Origin: CAZFLD01 sp964519835
GTDB taxonomy: Bacteria; Spirochaetota; Spirochaetia; DSM-27196; CAZFLD01
Assembly: GCA_964519835.1 (NCBI GenBank)
Contig: CAZFLD010000025.1
Span: forward strand, 1 to 56,632
Length of the DNA stretch: 56,632 nucleotides
Reading direction: 5' to 3'
Below are positions 34,700 through 42,816 of this stretch, piece by piece (position 1 is the stretch's first letter; every line of letters begins with the position of its first letter). The position numbers were made by a program, and so were the translations under genes. The notes under the pieces were generated by a model that was not told the origin of the DNA, made no database searches, and saw only the letters and a program-made list of their open reading frames with translations.

Positions 34700-36018
34700 G
34701 CAAGCCACAGGCCCGTCACAAGCGCGGCTAGAACGTCCGCAATGGGAAACGAAATCCAGACGCCCTGCACGCCCAGTATCGGCGGGAGAGTCGCGATCAG
34801 CGGAATCAAAAAGATCACCTGCCTCGACAGGGACAAAAAGAAGGCCGGTATCGCCTTTCCAAGCGCCTGGAAGTAGGTGGCGCCAACGACCTGGAAGCCC
34901 ACGAGCGGAACCACCAAGACGATCACGCGCATGACCTCCCGTCCGATTTCGAGCAGCCGTGTATCGTCGGTAAAGGCCTGAAGCAACAAGCCGGGAATAA
35001 GCATAAACAGCAGGAAAAAGAACGCGGCAATAACGGTGGAGACGCCGGCCGCCTTTTTGAGGACCTGCCTAACACGGGAAAATCGCCCGGCACCAAAGTT
35101 ATAGCCGGCGATGGGCTGAAAACCCTGGGCGATGCCAAAAAGCGGCATCAGCGCAAAGACAAGAAGCCTGTTGATCGTACCAAAGGAGGCGATGTACAGC
35201 TCGGCCTCGTTCCCGCCGTGGGTCCGAAGGGCGTTGTTCACAAGAACGGCGAGAATCGTGCCGCCTACCTGACGAACAAAGGCCGGGATTCCCAACGGAA
35301 GGATGTCGCGAAGGACACGTGGGCGCGGCACCAAAGACTTCAGCCGGAGCGGCAGCGCGCTCTTTTTGGATAGGAAAAAAGACATCGCCACCACAAAGGC
35401 AAGGCCCTGCCCGATCACAGTGGCGAGGGCGGCGCCACGGATTCCCATGCCGAGGGCAAAGATAAAGATTGGGTCCAGGATGATGTTCGCGCCGGCGCCG
35501 ACAACCATCACCGCCATGGCCCACTTGGCCTGGCCCTCCGCGCGAATCACGTTGTTCGAAGACATGGCCATAGACAGGAACACGGTGCCGAGTAAGACGA
35601 CCTCCACGTACTCTTTGGCATACGGAAGAATGTCCGGCGTGGCACCAAAGAGCACCAACATGGGTTCGAGGAACGCGTACGCTATGGCAACCACAGCGAC
35701 GGACAGAATTAAGGCCAAGCCGATTGCCGTGCCGGCGGCGTCTGCCGCCCGATCTCTGTCGCGGGCACCGAGGGCACGAGACACCACCGACGCCGAACCG
35801 ATGCCCACCATCATGGCAACGGCCATCACAAAAATCTGCAGGGGAAAGGCGATGGTGAGGCCGGCAATTCCCAAGGGTCCGACGCCCCGCCCTACAAAGA
35901 TCGTGTCCACGAGATTATAGAGCGCGTTGACCACCATGGCGATCATGGCGGGCACGGACATCTTGACGAGAAGCCGGCCAATCGGCGCTTCCGCGAGAAG
36001 GCGTTCTTTTTCCGTCAA
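34519..36018 (-). CDS. MATE-family multidrug/toxin efflux transporter
   Basis: This is a 499-residue, 12-helix antiporter of the MATE family. The two halves are visible: MSVPAMIAMVVNALYNLVDTIFVGR at the start, VVSRALGARDRDRA after helix 2, and the second-half ILPLGIPAFVRQVGGTI with PIAGYNFGAGRFSRV. It exports drugs or metabolites using Na+ or H+ gradients. The TTG start has AGGAG six bases upstream, inside a 9-base duplication. The final 45 residues (after LAYSIRRMP) are Ala/Pro/Ser-rich, charged and overlapped by the convergent DUF1295 gene, so the true shared 3' end may be a recent extension of one of the two. No regulator is adjacent. Confidence 0.9.
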   Translation of the reverse strand: MTEKERLLAEAPIGRLLVKMSVPAMIAMVVNALYNLVDTIFVGRGVGPLGIAGLTIAFPLQIFVMAVAMMVGIGSASVVSRALGARDRDRAADAAGTAIGLALILSVAVVAIAYAFLEPMLVLFGATPDILPYAKEYVEVVLLGTVFLSMAMSSNNVIRAEGQAKWAMAVMVVGAGANIILDPIFIFALGMGIRGAALATVIGQGLAFVVAMSFFLSKKSALPLRLKSLVPRPRVLRDILPLGIPAFVRQVGGTILAVLVNNALRTHGGNEAELYIASFGTINRLLVFALMPLFGIAQGFQPIAGYNFGAGRFSRVRQVLKKAAGVSTVIAAFFFLLFMLIPGLLLQAFTDDTRLLEIGREVMRVIVLVVPLVGFQVVGATYFQALGKAIPAFFLSLSRQVIFLIPLIATLPPILGVQGVWISFPIADVLAALVTGLWLAYSIRRMPRQDTPVEVSDSSDPGLAAAVAGPVLTRPAPASASPRRPSHGKKRGTSRASSA

Positions 36019-36023
36019 AGCTC

Positions 36024-36041
36024 GCTCCTAAGGCTCCTAAG
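36024..36041. repeat. 9-bp tandem duplication carrying the MATE ribosome site
   Basis: GCTCCTAAG occurs twice back to back (36024-36032, 36033-36041). On the minus strand each copy reads CTTAGGAGC, so the AGGAG of the MATE gene is present twice, the nearer copy six bases from the TTG start. Confidence 0.8.
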
Positions 36042-36053
36042 GGATAGAAGGAA

Positions 36054-37022
36054 TTAGCGTTCGACTATTGAGTATCGGACAAGTGCTTCGGCTATCTCAC
36101 CCGACTCGAGACGTCGCACCGACAGTCCCCGTGTCAGGACGCGCTCGGAGGCGCGGCCAAGACCCGAAAAACTCTCTTCAATGTCGTCGAATTGCTCCTC
36201 GGAGGCAATCACTTTGATAAATTCCGTGCCAAAAGGCTCGTGTAGGGCAAACTCAAAAGGATGGCTCCGGTCGGGAATATCGATGATAGTCTCGGCAGGC
36301 ACAAAGTTATCCGCTTCAAACATGTTGGGGAAAATCAGGGTTGTGTTTCCCTCTACGTCGATGTGGTAGACCTTGATATAGGCGTCGCGGTTTGCGTAGA
36401 CCGACACCGTCATCCGCTCGCCGTCGCGATACACGGCGGAACTGCCCTTGTTGAGGGTAGCGCGGACCACAAGCTCCTCGGATTCGTTGGCCACAATGTC
36501 GGTTAGCTCTTGCTGCCGCTGCATCGCAAACTCGACGTCGGCCGGTGCCAGGTCGATTCCCTGTGGCACGGCGGACTTGGGGATGTACACCTCCACGGTG
36601 CCGATCATCGTCGCGGTCATGAGGCTGTCCACACGAAGCGCTACTCGAACAGTGTCTCCATCGTCGAAGTACTGCGCCTGGAGGAGAGCCTCGACGCCTT
36701 CCTCTGAAAAAAGGTCTCCAAAGATTTCGGAAAACGCCGGGTCGAGATTGTCCAAGGCATTGTGCACAAACAGCGAAAATCGGTTCACCCGTCCGACCGC
36801 CTGCGTTAGTCGATCCTGAAGGTAGCGCGAAAACGACCCCGCGAGATCCGTGTACTGGTAGGTGAAGTTTCCAAAGGCCGCCGTGATGGGCTGATAGTGG
36901 TCGGCCGCGATCGCCTCTAGGGCCTGCGCAAGCTCATCGGTAACGTCTTGCGCCGGAACAGTGGCTACAGCGCACGCCGATAGGAGGGCCAAAAACACCA
37001 CAACTCTTGCCTTTGTAAACAT
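36054..37022 (-). CDS. Exported DUF4384-domain protein
   Basis: This is a 322-residue secreted protein. A signal peptide (MFTKARVVVF, hydrophobic core, cleavage near VPAQD) starts at the ATG at 37022, which has AGGAG at seven bases; the longer frame to 37133 would run into the gap promoter and coding start. The N-terminal part (30-180) is a helical and mixed domain like CsgG/TolB-type periplasmic modules. Residues about 190-290 match DUF4384, with the pattern SAVYRDGERMTVSVYANRDAYIKVYHID. DUF4384 proteins occur in periplasmic or surface assemblies and in PPi-dependent kinases' neighbours. No membrane anchor remains after cleavage. The gene is divergent from gap. Confidence 0.7.
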   Translation of the reverse strand: MFTKARVVVFLALLSACAVATVPAQDVTDELAQALEAIAADHYQPITAAFGNFTYQYTDLAGSFSRYLQDRLTQAVGRVNRFSLFVHNALDNLDPAFSEIFGDLFSEEGVEALLQAQYFDDGDTVRVALRVDSLMTATMIGTVEVYIPKSAVPQGIDLAPADVEFAMQRQQELTDIVANESEELVVRATLNKGSSAVYRDGERMTVSVYANRDAYIKVYHIDVEGNTTLIFPNMFEADNFVPAETIIDIPDRSHPFEFALHEPFGTEFIKVIASEEQFDDIEESFSGLGRASERVLTRGLSVRRLESGEIAEALVRYSIVER

Positions 37023-37117
37023 AAAAGAACTCCTAGATGAAGATATAGCACAGATTCGGGGCTGCATCACTGCACTTTCTCGGCCCTCCGGCGTTAGATT
37101 GGAGAGAGGAGGAATAC

Positions 37118-38119
37118 ATGTCTCGGATAGCAATCAACGGACTCGGCCGCATCGGTCGTGCAACCCTCAAGGTCATCATGGAGGACAAGGATCTCGACCT
37201 CGTGGCGGTCAACGACTTGGTCCCCGCCAAGACGTTGGCATACCTCTTGAAGTACGACACGGTCTACGGCCGCTTCCCCGGGTCGGTCGAGGTGGAAAGC
37301 GACGCTCTTGTGATCAACGGAAAGGCCGTAAAGGTCTTTAGCGAAAAAGACCCGGCCAAGCTTCCGTGGAAGGATCTTGGTGTCAAACTGGTGATTGAAT
37401 CGACCGGCTTTTTTACCGAAATCGACGGCGCCAAAGCTCACCTGGAAGCAGGCGCCGAACACGTTATGATTTCGGCACCAACCAAGAGCCCCGAGCTCGC
37501 AACGGTTGTCCACGGCGTCGGCCATCCCGAAGCGCAAGAAAATCGCATCTTTTCCTGCGCGAGTTGCACAACCAACAGCATTACGCCCGTAGTGGAAGTC
37601 ATGACACGGCGCATCGGCGTCGAAAAAGCGATTCTCACGACCGTCCACTCGTACACGTCGACGCAGTCTCTTGTGGATTCACCGAGCAAAAAGCACCGAC
37701 GAGGAAGAGCCGCGGCACAAAACATCGTTCCGTCCACAACAGGCGCGGCGGTCGCCACCACAAAGGTGCTCCCGCAGCATAAAGGCCGATTCGACGGCAT
37801 AGCGTTGCGCGTGCCCACGCCGGTCGGCTCGGTTTCGGATATCGTTTTTGTAACGTCACGCAACACCAGCGTGGATGAGATCAACTCTATCTTCGAGGAA
37901 GAGGCCGGATCGGGTCGCTACAAGAACATCTTAGCCGTGTCGGACGACGAGATCGTCTCCTCCGACATCATCGGGGACGCACATGCTTCAATCGTCGACC
38001 TAACGATGACAACCGTGGTGGACGGTAATCTGGTCAAAGTCCTCGCCTGGTACGACAACGAGTGGGGCTACTCAAACCAGATGGTTCGTGAGGCGCGCTC
38101 GGTTTTGGGGCTCGCATAG
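37118..38119 (+). CDS. gap: Glyceraldehyde-3-phosphate dehydrogenase, type I
   Basis: This is a 333-residue GAPDH that oxidises glyceraldehyde-3-phosphate with NAD(P)+ and phosphate in glycolysis. The Rossmann motif INGLGRIGR is at 7-15, and catalytic Cys150 is in SCASCTTN with His177 in TTVHSYT. RVPTPVGSVSD and WYDNEWGYSNQM close the catalytic domain. The NAD-specific Asp near residue 33 is present as VNDL, while the loop DSPSKKHRRGRAA differs from the classic NAD-type KDWRGGRAA loop, so cofactor use is open. GAGGAGGAA provides a very strong ribosome site, fitting high expression. The VOC gene follows after 4 bases. Confidence 0.95.
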   Translation: MSRIAINGLGRIGRATLKVIMEDKDLDLVAVNDLVPAKTLAYLLKYDTVYGRFPGSVEVESDALVINGKAVKVFSEKDPAKLPWKDLGVKLVIESTGFFTEIDGAKAHLEAGAEHVMISAPTKSPELATVVHGVGHPEAQENRIFSCASCTTNSITPVVEVMTRRIGVEKAILTTVHSYTSTQSLVDSPSKKHRRGRAAAQNIVPSTTGAAVATTKVLPQHKGRFDGIALRVPTPVGSVSDIVFVTSRNTSVDEINSIFEEEAGSGRYKNILAVSDDEIVSSDIIGDAHASIVDLTMTTVVDGNLVKVLAWYDNEWGYSNQMVREARSVLGLA

Positions 38120-38123
38120 GACC

Positions 38124-39185
38124 GTGAAGGAACCCTTTCTCTCGGGCATACAGCAGATCGGCATCGGCGTCGCTTCGCGCGAGCATGCATGGGCTTGGTA
38201 TAGGCGCGTTTTTGGCATGGATGTGCCGATCTTTACGGATACCGGCACAGCACCACTTATGGCTCGGTACACCGGCAATGCCGTGCATACCCGGTCCGCC
38301 ACGCTGGCCATGAGCTTGGCCGGCGGCGGAGGTTTTGAGGTCTGGCAATATGAGTCGCGGACCCCCCAGGCGCCGCCGAAGCCTACGAAGCTGGGCGACC
38401 TGGGGATTCTGGCTGCGCGAATGAAGTGCCTCAACGTCGAAGCTGCCCACCGCCACGTCAAGGCCGCCAGGCCGCCCTTTTTGACCGACCCACTTCCCGA
38501 CCCTGCGGGCAACCGCGGTTTTTTTGTGCAAGACCCGTGGGACAACCTGTTTTACGTTGCCGAGGCCCACGGTTACTTTGCACGACAATCTGCTCCGACC
38601 GGTGGTGTCTTCGGCGCCATGATCGGCGTGAGCGATGTGGACAAGGCGCTATTGCTGTACCGGGACCTTCTCGGTTACACCGAAGTCGTCTACGACGTAA
38701 CCGGCCGTTTTCCTGATTGGGATGCCTTGACCAGGGGAGCCGGCGCCTACCGACGCACGCGCTTGCGCAGACTGGACCCACCCAAAGGACCCTTTGGGCG
38801 GCTGTTGGGGGAATCGACGATTGAGCTGGTGGCGGCATCCGGCCGTCCTGGGCGACGTTTGTTTGAGGACCGATTCTGGGGGGACCTGGGTTTTATTCAC
38901 CTGTGCTTCGACGTAACCTACATAAACGAGTGGGAGTCGCGCGCGGCGGCGGCAGGCTTTCCGTTTACCGTGAACAGCGCCGGCCGCTTTTCGATGGACG
39001 CCGCCGGCGGCCACTTTGCATACATCGAGGATACGGACGGCACCTTGATCGAATTTGTCGAAACGATGGAAGTGCCCGTAGCTCAAAAGCTGGGATGGAA
39101 GATCGACCTGACCAAGCGAGACCGCACCAGGCCGTTGCCCAACCTGCTGGTTCGGATGCTGGGACTGGGACGAGTGCGGCCGTGA
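38124..39185 (+). CDS. VOC (glyoxalase/dioxygenase fold) protein, two-domain
   Basis: This is a 353-residue protein with two vicinal-oxygen-chelate modules: residues about 5-150 (IQQIGIGVASREHAWAWYRR through DPWDNLFYVAEAHGYF) and about 160-325 (GGVFGAMIGVSDVDKALLLYRD through DTDGTLIEFVETMEV). Metal ligands of type His/Glu may be His302-type and Glu in FVETM, but the first half lacks an obvious set. The GTG at 38124 is chosen because the frame upstream overlaps the gap coding end. The short basic tail is not part of the fold. Possible roles include dioxygenase, isomerase or aldehyde detoxification; linkage to gap hints at methylglyoxal-type chemistry but that is speculative. Confidence 0.75.
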   Translation: MKEPFLSGIQQIGIGVASREHAWAWYRRVFGMDVPIFTDTGTAPLMARYTGNAVHTRSATLAMSLAGGGGFEVWQYESRTPQAPPKPTKLGDLGILAARMKCLNVEAAHRHVKAARPPFLTDPLPDPAGNRGFFVQDPWDNLFYVAEAHGYFARQSAPTGGVFGAMIGVSDVDKALLLYRDLLGYTEVVYDVTGRFPDWDALTRGAGAYRRTRLRRLDPPKGPFGRLLGESTIELVAASGRPGRRLFEDRFWGDLGFIHLCFDVTYINEWESRAAAAGFPFTVNSAGRFSMDAAGGHFAYIEDTDGTLIEFVETMEVPVAQKLGWKIDLTKRDRTRPLPNLLVRMLGLGRVRP

Positions 39186-39279
39186 CACGGCGACGCCGGT
39201 CGCAATGGCGTGGCGGCCCAGGGTACCGTGGCGCGGGCGCGTACCAACGCGGCCCGTCCCCGTCCCTACTCGGCGGCCC

Positions 39280-40569
39280 CTACACCGGCGCGGCGGTGTA
39301 GCGGTACAGCGACATAAACTTCTGCATCGCCTCGTCGTCGAGATTCAGATCGATACCACTCTCGTCGCGCAGCGCGCGGAAGGCCTCGAGCGTGACGCGG
39401 ACGTCGTCCTCCGTGTGGTCGGCGGTGGGGATCATTCGATACATCAAAAGGCCACGCGGAATAACGGGATAGGCGACGCCCGAGACAAACACACCCCACT
39501 CCCGCAAGAAACGGATAGTCTTCATGGCGATCACGTTGCCTTCGCTGTCCGGCACAAATACGGCACAGAGAGGTGCATCACCCGGTCCGACAAGAAAGCC
39601 AAGATCGCGAAGCCCATCCTTGAGCAATCGCGAAATGCTCCACATCCGTTCACGCCGCTCATCTCCGGCGCGCAAAAGCTGGAGCGTCTTCCTCAAGGAC
39701 TGCACGTACAGCAGGGGCAGACTCTTGGCAAACACCTGCGTGCGGGCGTTGTACCGCACCCACTCTACCACCTCTTTTGGGCCGGCGGAAAAACCGCCGA
39801 TTGACGCAAATGCCTTGGCAAAGGTGCCAAAGTAGACATCTACCCGATCCTGGACACCGAGGTAGTCGGCAACGCCGCGGCCCTCGTTTCCAAACACGCC
39901 ACAACCGTGGGCGTCGTCCACATAGAGCCGCGCTCCGTACTTCTCTTTTAGCTCACAAATTCCACAAAGGTCGGCAATGTCGCCCGTCATGCCGTAGGTG
40001 CCTTCGCAGCAGATGAGGATGCCACCCTTGCGGTCTTTGTTCGCCCTCTTGAGGGCGGTTTCCAAACTGTCCATGTTGTTGTGACGAAACACAAGAAGCT
40101 TGGCTTTGGAGCCCTGTGCGCCGTCTACAATACAGGCATGGCTGAGTTTGTCGATGATGACCGTGTCCTCGGGACCGAGCAAGGAATCGATGGTGCCGGT
40201 AACGCCCATGTATCCGTAGTTAAAAACGATGGCCGCTTCTTTCTGAGCGAAGTGAGCAAGCTCATCTTCAAAGGCTATGTGCATGTCGGTAGTGCCGCTC
40301 ATCATACGAGAGCCCATCGGTGCGCTCACGCTGTACTCCTCGAGTGCATCCCGGGCGGCTGCCTTGATCTCGTTGTTTCCGGCAAGACCGATGTAGTTGT
40401 TAACCGACCACATAACAACCGGTCGCCCCCTGAACTCCATGCGGGTGCCCGGCAGTGGGCTCAGTGTTGGTCGTGTATAGTAGTCGTCGCCGGCCTTTCG
40501 AAGCTCTCCAAAGATGCCGTCGGTTCCGGAGCATTTGGCAAAGAGATCGCGGGAGTTATCTGCGTTCAT
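39280..40569 (-). CDS. Alpha-oxoamine synthase, likely cysteate fatty-acyltransferase
   Basis: This is a 429-residue PLP enzyme of the alpha-oxoamine synthase family (serine palmitoyltransferase, 2-amino-3-ketobutyrate CoA ligase, AONS). It shows SVNNYIGL, APMGSRMMSG, SHACIVDG with the stacking His144, YVDDAHG with Asp219 and the PLP lysine Lys252 in GTFAKAF. The APMGSRMMSG form is that of Bacteroidota serine palmitoyl/cysteate acyltransferase homologues, not of AONS. Beside a cysteate synthase, the best prediction is cysteate acyltransferase making 3-ketocapnine for sulfonolipids. The ATG at 40569 follows AAGGA by seven bases; a GTG just upstream adds one residue. It lies 37 bases downstream of the cysteate synthase gene. 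Serine palmitoyltransferase or Kbl remain alternatives. Confidence 0.8.
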   Translation of the reverse strand: MNADNSRDLFAKCSGTDGIFGELRKAGDDYYTRPTLSPLPGTRMEFRGRPVVMWSVNNYIGLAGNNEIKAAARDALEEYSVSAPMGSRMMSGTTDMHIAFEDELAHFAQKEAAIVFNYGYMGVTGTIDSLLGPEDTVIIDKLSHACIVDGAQGSKAKLLVFRHNNMDSLETALKRANKDRKGGILICCEGTYGMTGDIADLCGICELKEKYGARLYVDDAHGCGVFGNEGRGVADYLGVQDRVDVYFGTFAKAFASIGGFSAGPKEVVEWVRYNARTQVFAKSLPLLYVQSLRKTLQLLRAGDERRERMWSISRLLKDGLRDLGFLVGPGDAPLCAVFVPDSEGNVIAMKTIRFLREWGVFVSGVAYPVIPRGLLMYRMIPTADHTEDDVRVTLEAFRALRDESGIDLNLDDEAMQKFMSLYRYTAAPV

Positions 40570-40573
40570 CACA

Positions 40574-40597
40574 TGGTCCTTACGTGTGGTCCTTACG
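40574..40597. repeat. 11-bp tandem repeat carrying the acyltransferase ribosome site
   Basis: TGGTCCTTACG occurs at 40574-40584 and 40587-40597 (period 13). Read on the minus strand each copy contains AAGGA, so the ribosome site of the alpha-oxoamine synthase is duplicated, in the same way as at the MATE gene. Confidence 0.8.
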
Positions 40598-40606
40598 GGG
40601 GTTGCG

Positions 40607-41899
40607 CTACGGTCTGTTTTTGAGCATGGCGACCGGGTCGGCCACGCGCCGGTCTATCACAAGATCCGGCACAATCGGTTGGATGTCGAGCTTGTCGAGT
40701 CTGCCTTCGTGACCGCCACCGGTGACGTTTAGCTGCACAAGGCTGTCCGCCGCGACGCGGTTGCGGCGAACCGCCTGGATCAAAGCCCCGACTGCTACCG
40801 CCGCGGCGGGGTCGATATCGACTCCCTCGGTCTCTTTGAATAGTGCGGCCGCTCGCCGCGCTTCCTCGTTGGTGACGGCAAAACACTCGCCACCGGTGGC
40901 GTGGAGCGCGTCGTAGAGGCCGCCACGCACTTCGTAGGGAGGCTTTCGGTTGGACAGAACAGGAGCGATAAGCCGCCGTGTTCTCCGCCGGGCCATCCAC
41001 ACCGGTGGATTCTTGATAAGCCGGCGGCGGTTACGCCACGCTTCCACAATCGGGATAAAGGGCCTGTTTTGGGCGAGCATAAGCCGGGCGGTGTGCGCCC
41101 CGAATCGCCCGTCCGCAACCAGACGTATGTTGGCTTCCCAGGCCGCAATGGCACCGGTGCCGCTCCCTATGGCTTGGAAGTAGTATTCGGGGATCCGACC
41201 GATCATCGATACCGCCGAGAGTACCGTGGTACCCATGCCGTCGCGGCGCGCGACGTTTTTTGCGCCTCCCTCGGAAACAAAACCCGGCGCCGCGGATATC
41301 TTGGCTGCGATTTCTATTGCATCACGATAGTCCGCGCCTCCGCCGACGGCGACAATGGTCGTTCTTCTTCCCTTTGGAATCGACATGCCCAGCTCGGGTA
41401 CACTGGACTCCGGCACAACCACAAGAAGCGGCATGTCGTGGAGGGCGGCAACGTGCAAAAACGCCCGCGCAGTGTTGCCGGCCGAGGCCACCACCAGCAC
41501 CCGGTTGGATTCCGCAGGAAACCGCCCGCCTACCGCAAAGGCCTCGCACTCCTTGAAGGTGCCCGTCGTCATAGTCGCGCCGCGCTCCGGCCAGTAGCCG
41601 CTAAAGGTCACAAACAGGTTGGTAAGCTCGAGCGCTTCGCCCAAAGCGGAGCTATGGTAAGTGACCGGTGCACACGAGCCCTCGAGGAGCCGCCTGACCG
41701 GCAGCCACGAGGCCCATCGAAATATGCCGTCTCCCGGGCCGGTGTCGACAAGCTGCTTGGCGGCGTACCGAGCCCGCAACAGATATGGCTGGTCGGACTC
41801 AATGGACTCGGGGTCCGAGCAGTAGAAGTCCACATCGTCGAAAACACGCCCGGTTGCAAGCGATTCTAGTTGGTAATGGCGGCCGAGGGCCACGTTCAT
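40607..41899 (-). CDS. Cysteate synthase (threonine synthase-like, PLP)
   Basis: This is a 430-residue fold type II PLP enzyme. FRWASWLPV, PVTYHSSAL, FVTFSGYWPERGA and the PLP lysine Lys116 in TGTFKECEA, followed by ASAGNTARAF and EGGAKNVARRDGMGT, match the cysteate synthase family known from methanogens rather than ordinary threonine synthase. The reaction is O-phospho-L-serine plus sulfite to L-cysteate plus phosphate. In methanogens it feeds coenzyme M; here the next gene is an acyltransferase, so sulfonolipid synthesis is more likely. AAAGGAG stands eight bases before the ATG. The N-terminal zinc-type cysteines of the methanogen enzyme are absent. The assignment rests on remembered family sequences. 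Confidence 0.82.
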   Translation of the reverse strand: MNVALGRHYQLESLATGRVFDDVDFYCSDPESIESDQPYLLRARYAAKQLVDTGPGDGIFRWASWLPVRRLLEGSCAPVTYHSSALGEALELTNLFVTFSGYWPERGATMTTGTFKECEAFAVGGRFPAESNRVLVVASAGNTARAFLHVAALHDMPLLVVVPESSVPELGMSIPKGRRTTIVAVGGGADYRDAIEIAAKISAAPGFVSEGGAKNVARRDGMGTTVLSAVSMIGRIPEYYFQAIGSGTGAIAAWEANIRLVADGRFGAHTARLMLAQNRPFIPIVEAWRNRRRLIKNPPVWMARRRTRRLIAPVLSNRKPPYEVRGGLYDALHATGGECFAVTNEEARRAAALFKETEGVDIDPAAAVAVGALIQAVRRNRVAADSLVQLNVTGGGHEGRLDKLDIQPIVPDLVIDRRVADPVAMLKNRP

Positions 41900-42010
41900 T
41901 GGAGGTGCTCCTTTGTCGACATGTCAAACCGGGTGACCGGTGTGTTTCCGGAGGATACACTACCCAAGCACTGAGGTCTGATCAAGCGCAGGTTGAGCAG
42001 GGGGTCACAC

Positions 42011-42805
42011 TTGGCAAAGCAGGTATCTTGGATCGTCGGCGCAAGCAGCGGAATTGGGGAGGCTACCGCACGGGCGGCGGCGGCAAAAGGCTACAGCACG
42101 ATCCTCAGTGCTCGCCGCACGGAGAGATTGGAGGACATCCGCGGCAGACTCAGCGGGTCACACACCGTGGTGCCGTTGGACTTGGAGTCCACGGAATTGG
42201 AAAAAGTGGTCGACGGCGTCTGGTCGACTCACGGACCCGTTGACCTCGCGGTGATTGCCGCGGGAGTAAGCCAGCGAGCTCTTGCAACCGACACCACGCC
42301 GGCAGTCGTACGGCGGCTGCTATCGCTGAATTTGGAAGCGGCGGTAAGGCTGGGAGCCTCGCTTGCGGACCACATGGTTAAACGGGGAAGCGGCGCCATT
42401 GTCGCCGTATCGAGCCTGGCGGGACTTGTGCCGGCGCCGTATCGATCGGCGTACGCCGCTGCGAAACATGGGCTTCACGGCTACTTTACGACCCTCAACG
42501 CCGAGCTAGCCGACAGCGGCGTGGCAGTCCGCTTGGTTGTGCCGGGCTTTGTGGCCACCGAAATTTCCCGGTCCGCGCTTCAAGCCGACGGCCTGCCGTA
42601 CGGCACAAGCGACGTGGCGCAGGCTCGTGGCGCTTCTCCCGACGTCGTTGCCCGCGCCATACTCCGCGCACCACGCCGCCGGCGCGGTGTTATCTACGTG
42701 GCACTCGGACTCCGCGGGCGTCTTGCAATCCTGTTATCCCGTCGATTTCCGGTGCTCTATGATCGAGTCGCCATGCGGCGGGAGTCGCGGGCCCGGCGCC
42801 GCTAA
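42011..42805 (+). CDS. Short-chain dehydrogenase, likely 3-ketocapnine reductase
   Basis: This 264-residue classical SDR has the cofactor motif GASSGIG at 10-16, a Ser near 135, and the YAAAK catalytic pair Tyr148/Lys152. The C-terminal part (GFVATEISRSALQADG, then RGASPDVVARAILRA) and a basic tail resemble the DHRS7B-like group that includes long-chain keto-reductases. SARR after the second strand favours NADPH. The TTG at 42011 has AGGGGG seven bases upstream; a TTG at 41993 is an alternative. It is divergent from the cysteate synthase and acyltransferase pair across a 111-base gap, and is the natural candidate for reducing the 3-keto group of the condensed sulfonolipid base. Confidence 0.8.
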   Translation: MAKQVSWIVGASSGIGEATARAAAAKGYSTILSARRTERLEDIRGRLSGSHTVVPLDLESTELEKVVDGVWSTHGPVDLAVIAAGVSQRALATDTTPAVVRRLLSLNLEAAVRLGASLADHMVKRGSGAIVAVSSLAGLVPAPYRSAYAAAKHGLHGYFTTLNAELADSGVAVRLVVPGFVATEISRSALQADGLPYGTSDVAQARGASPDVVARAILRAPRRRRGVIYVALGLRGRLAILLSRRFPVLYDRVAMRRESRARRR

Positions 42806-42816
42806 GCTGATCAGGC

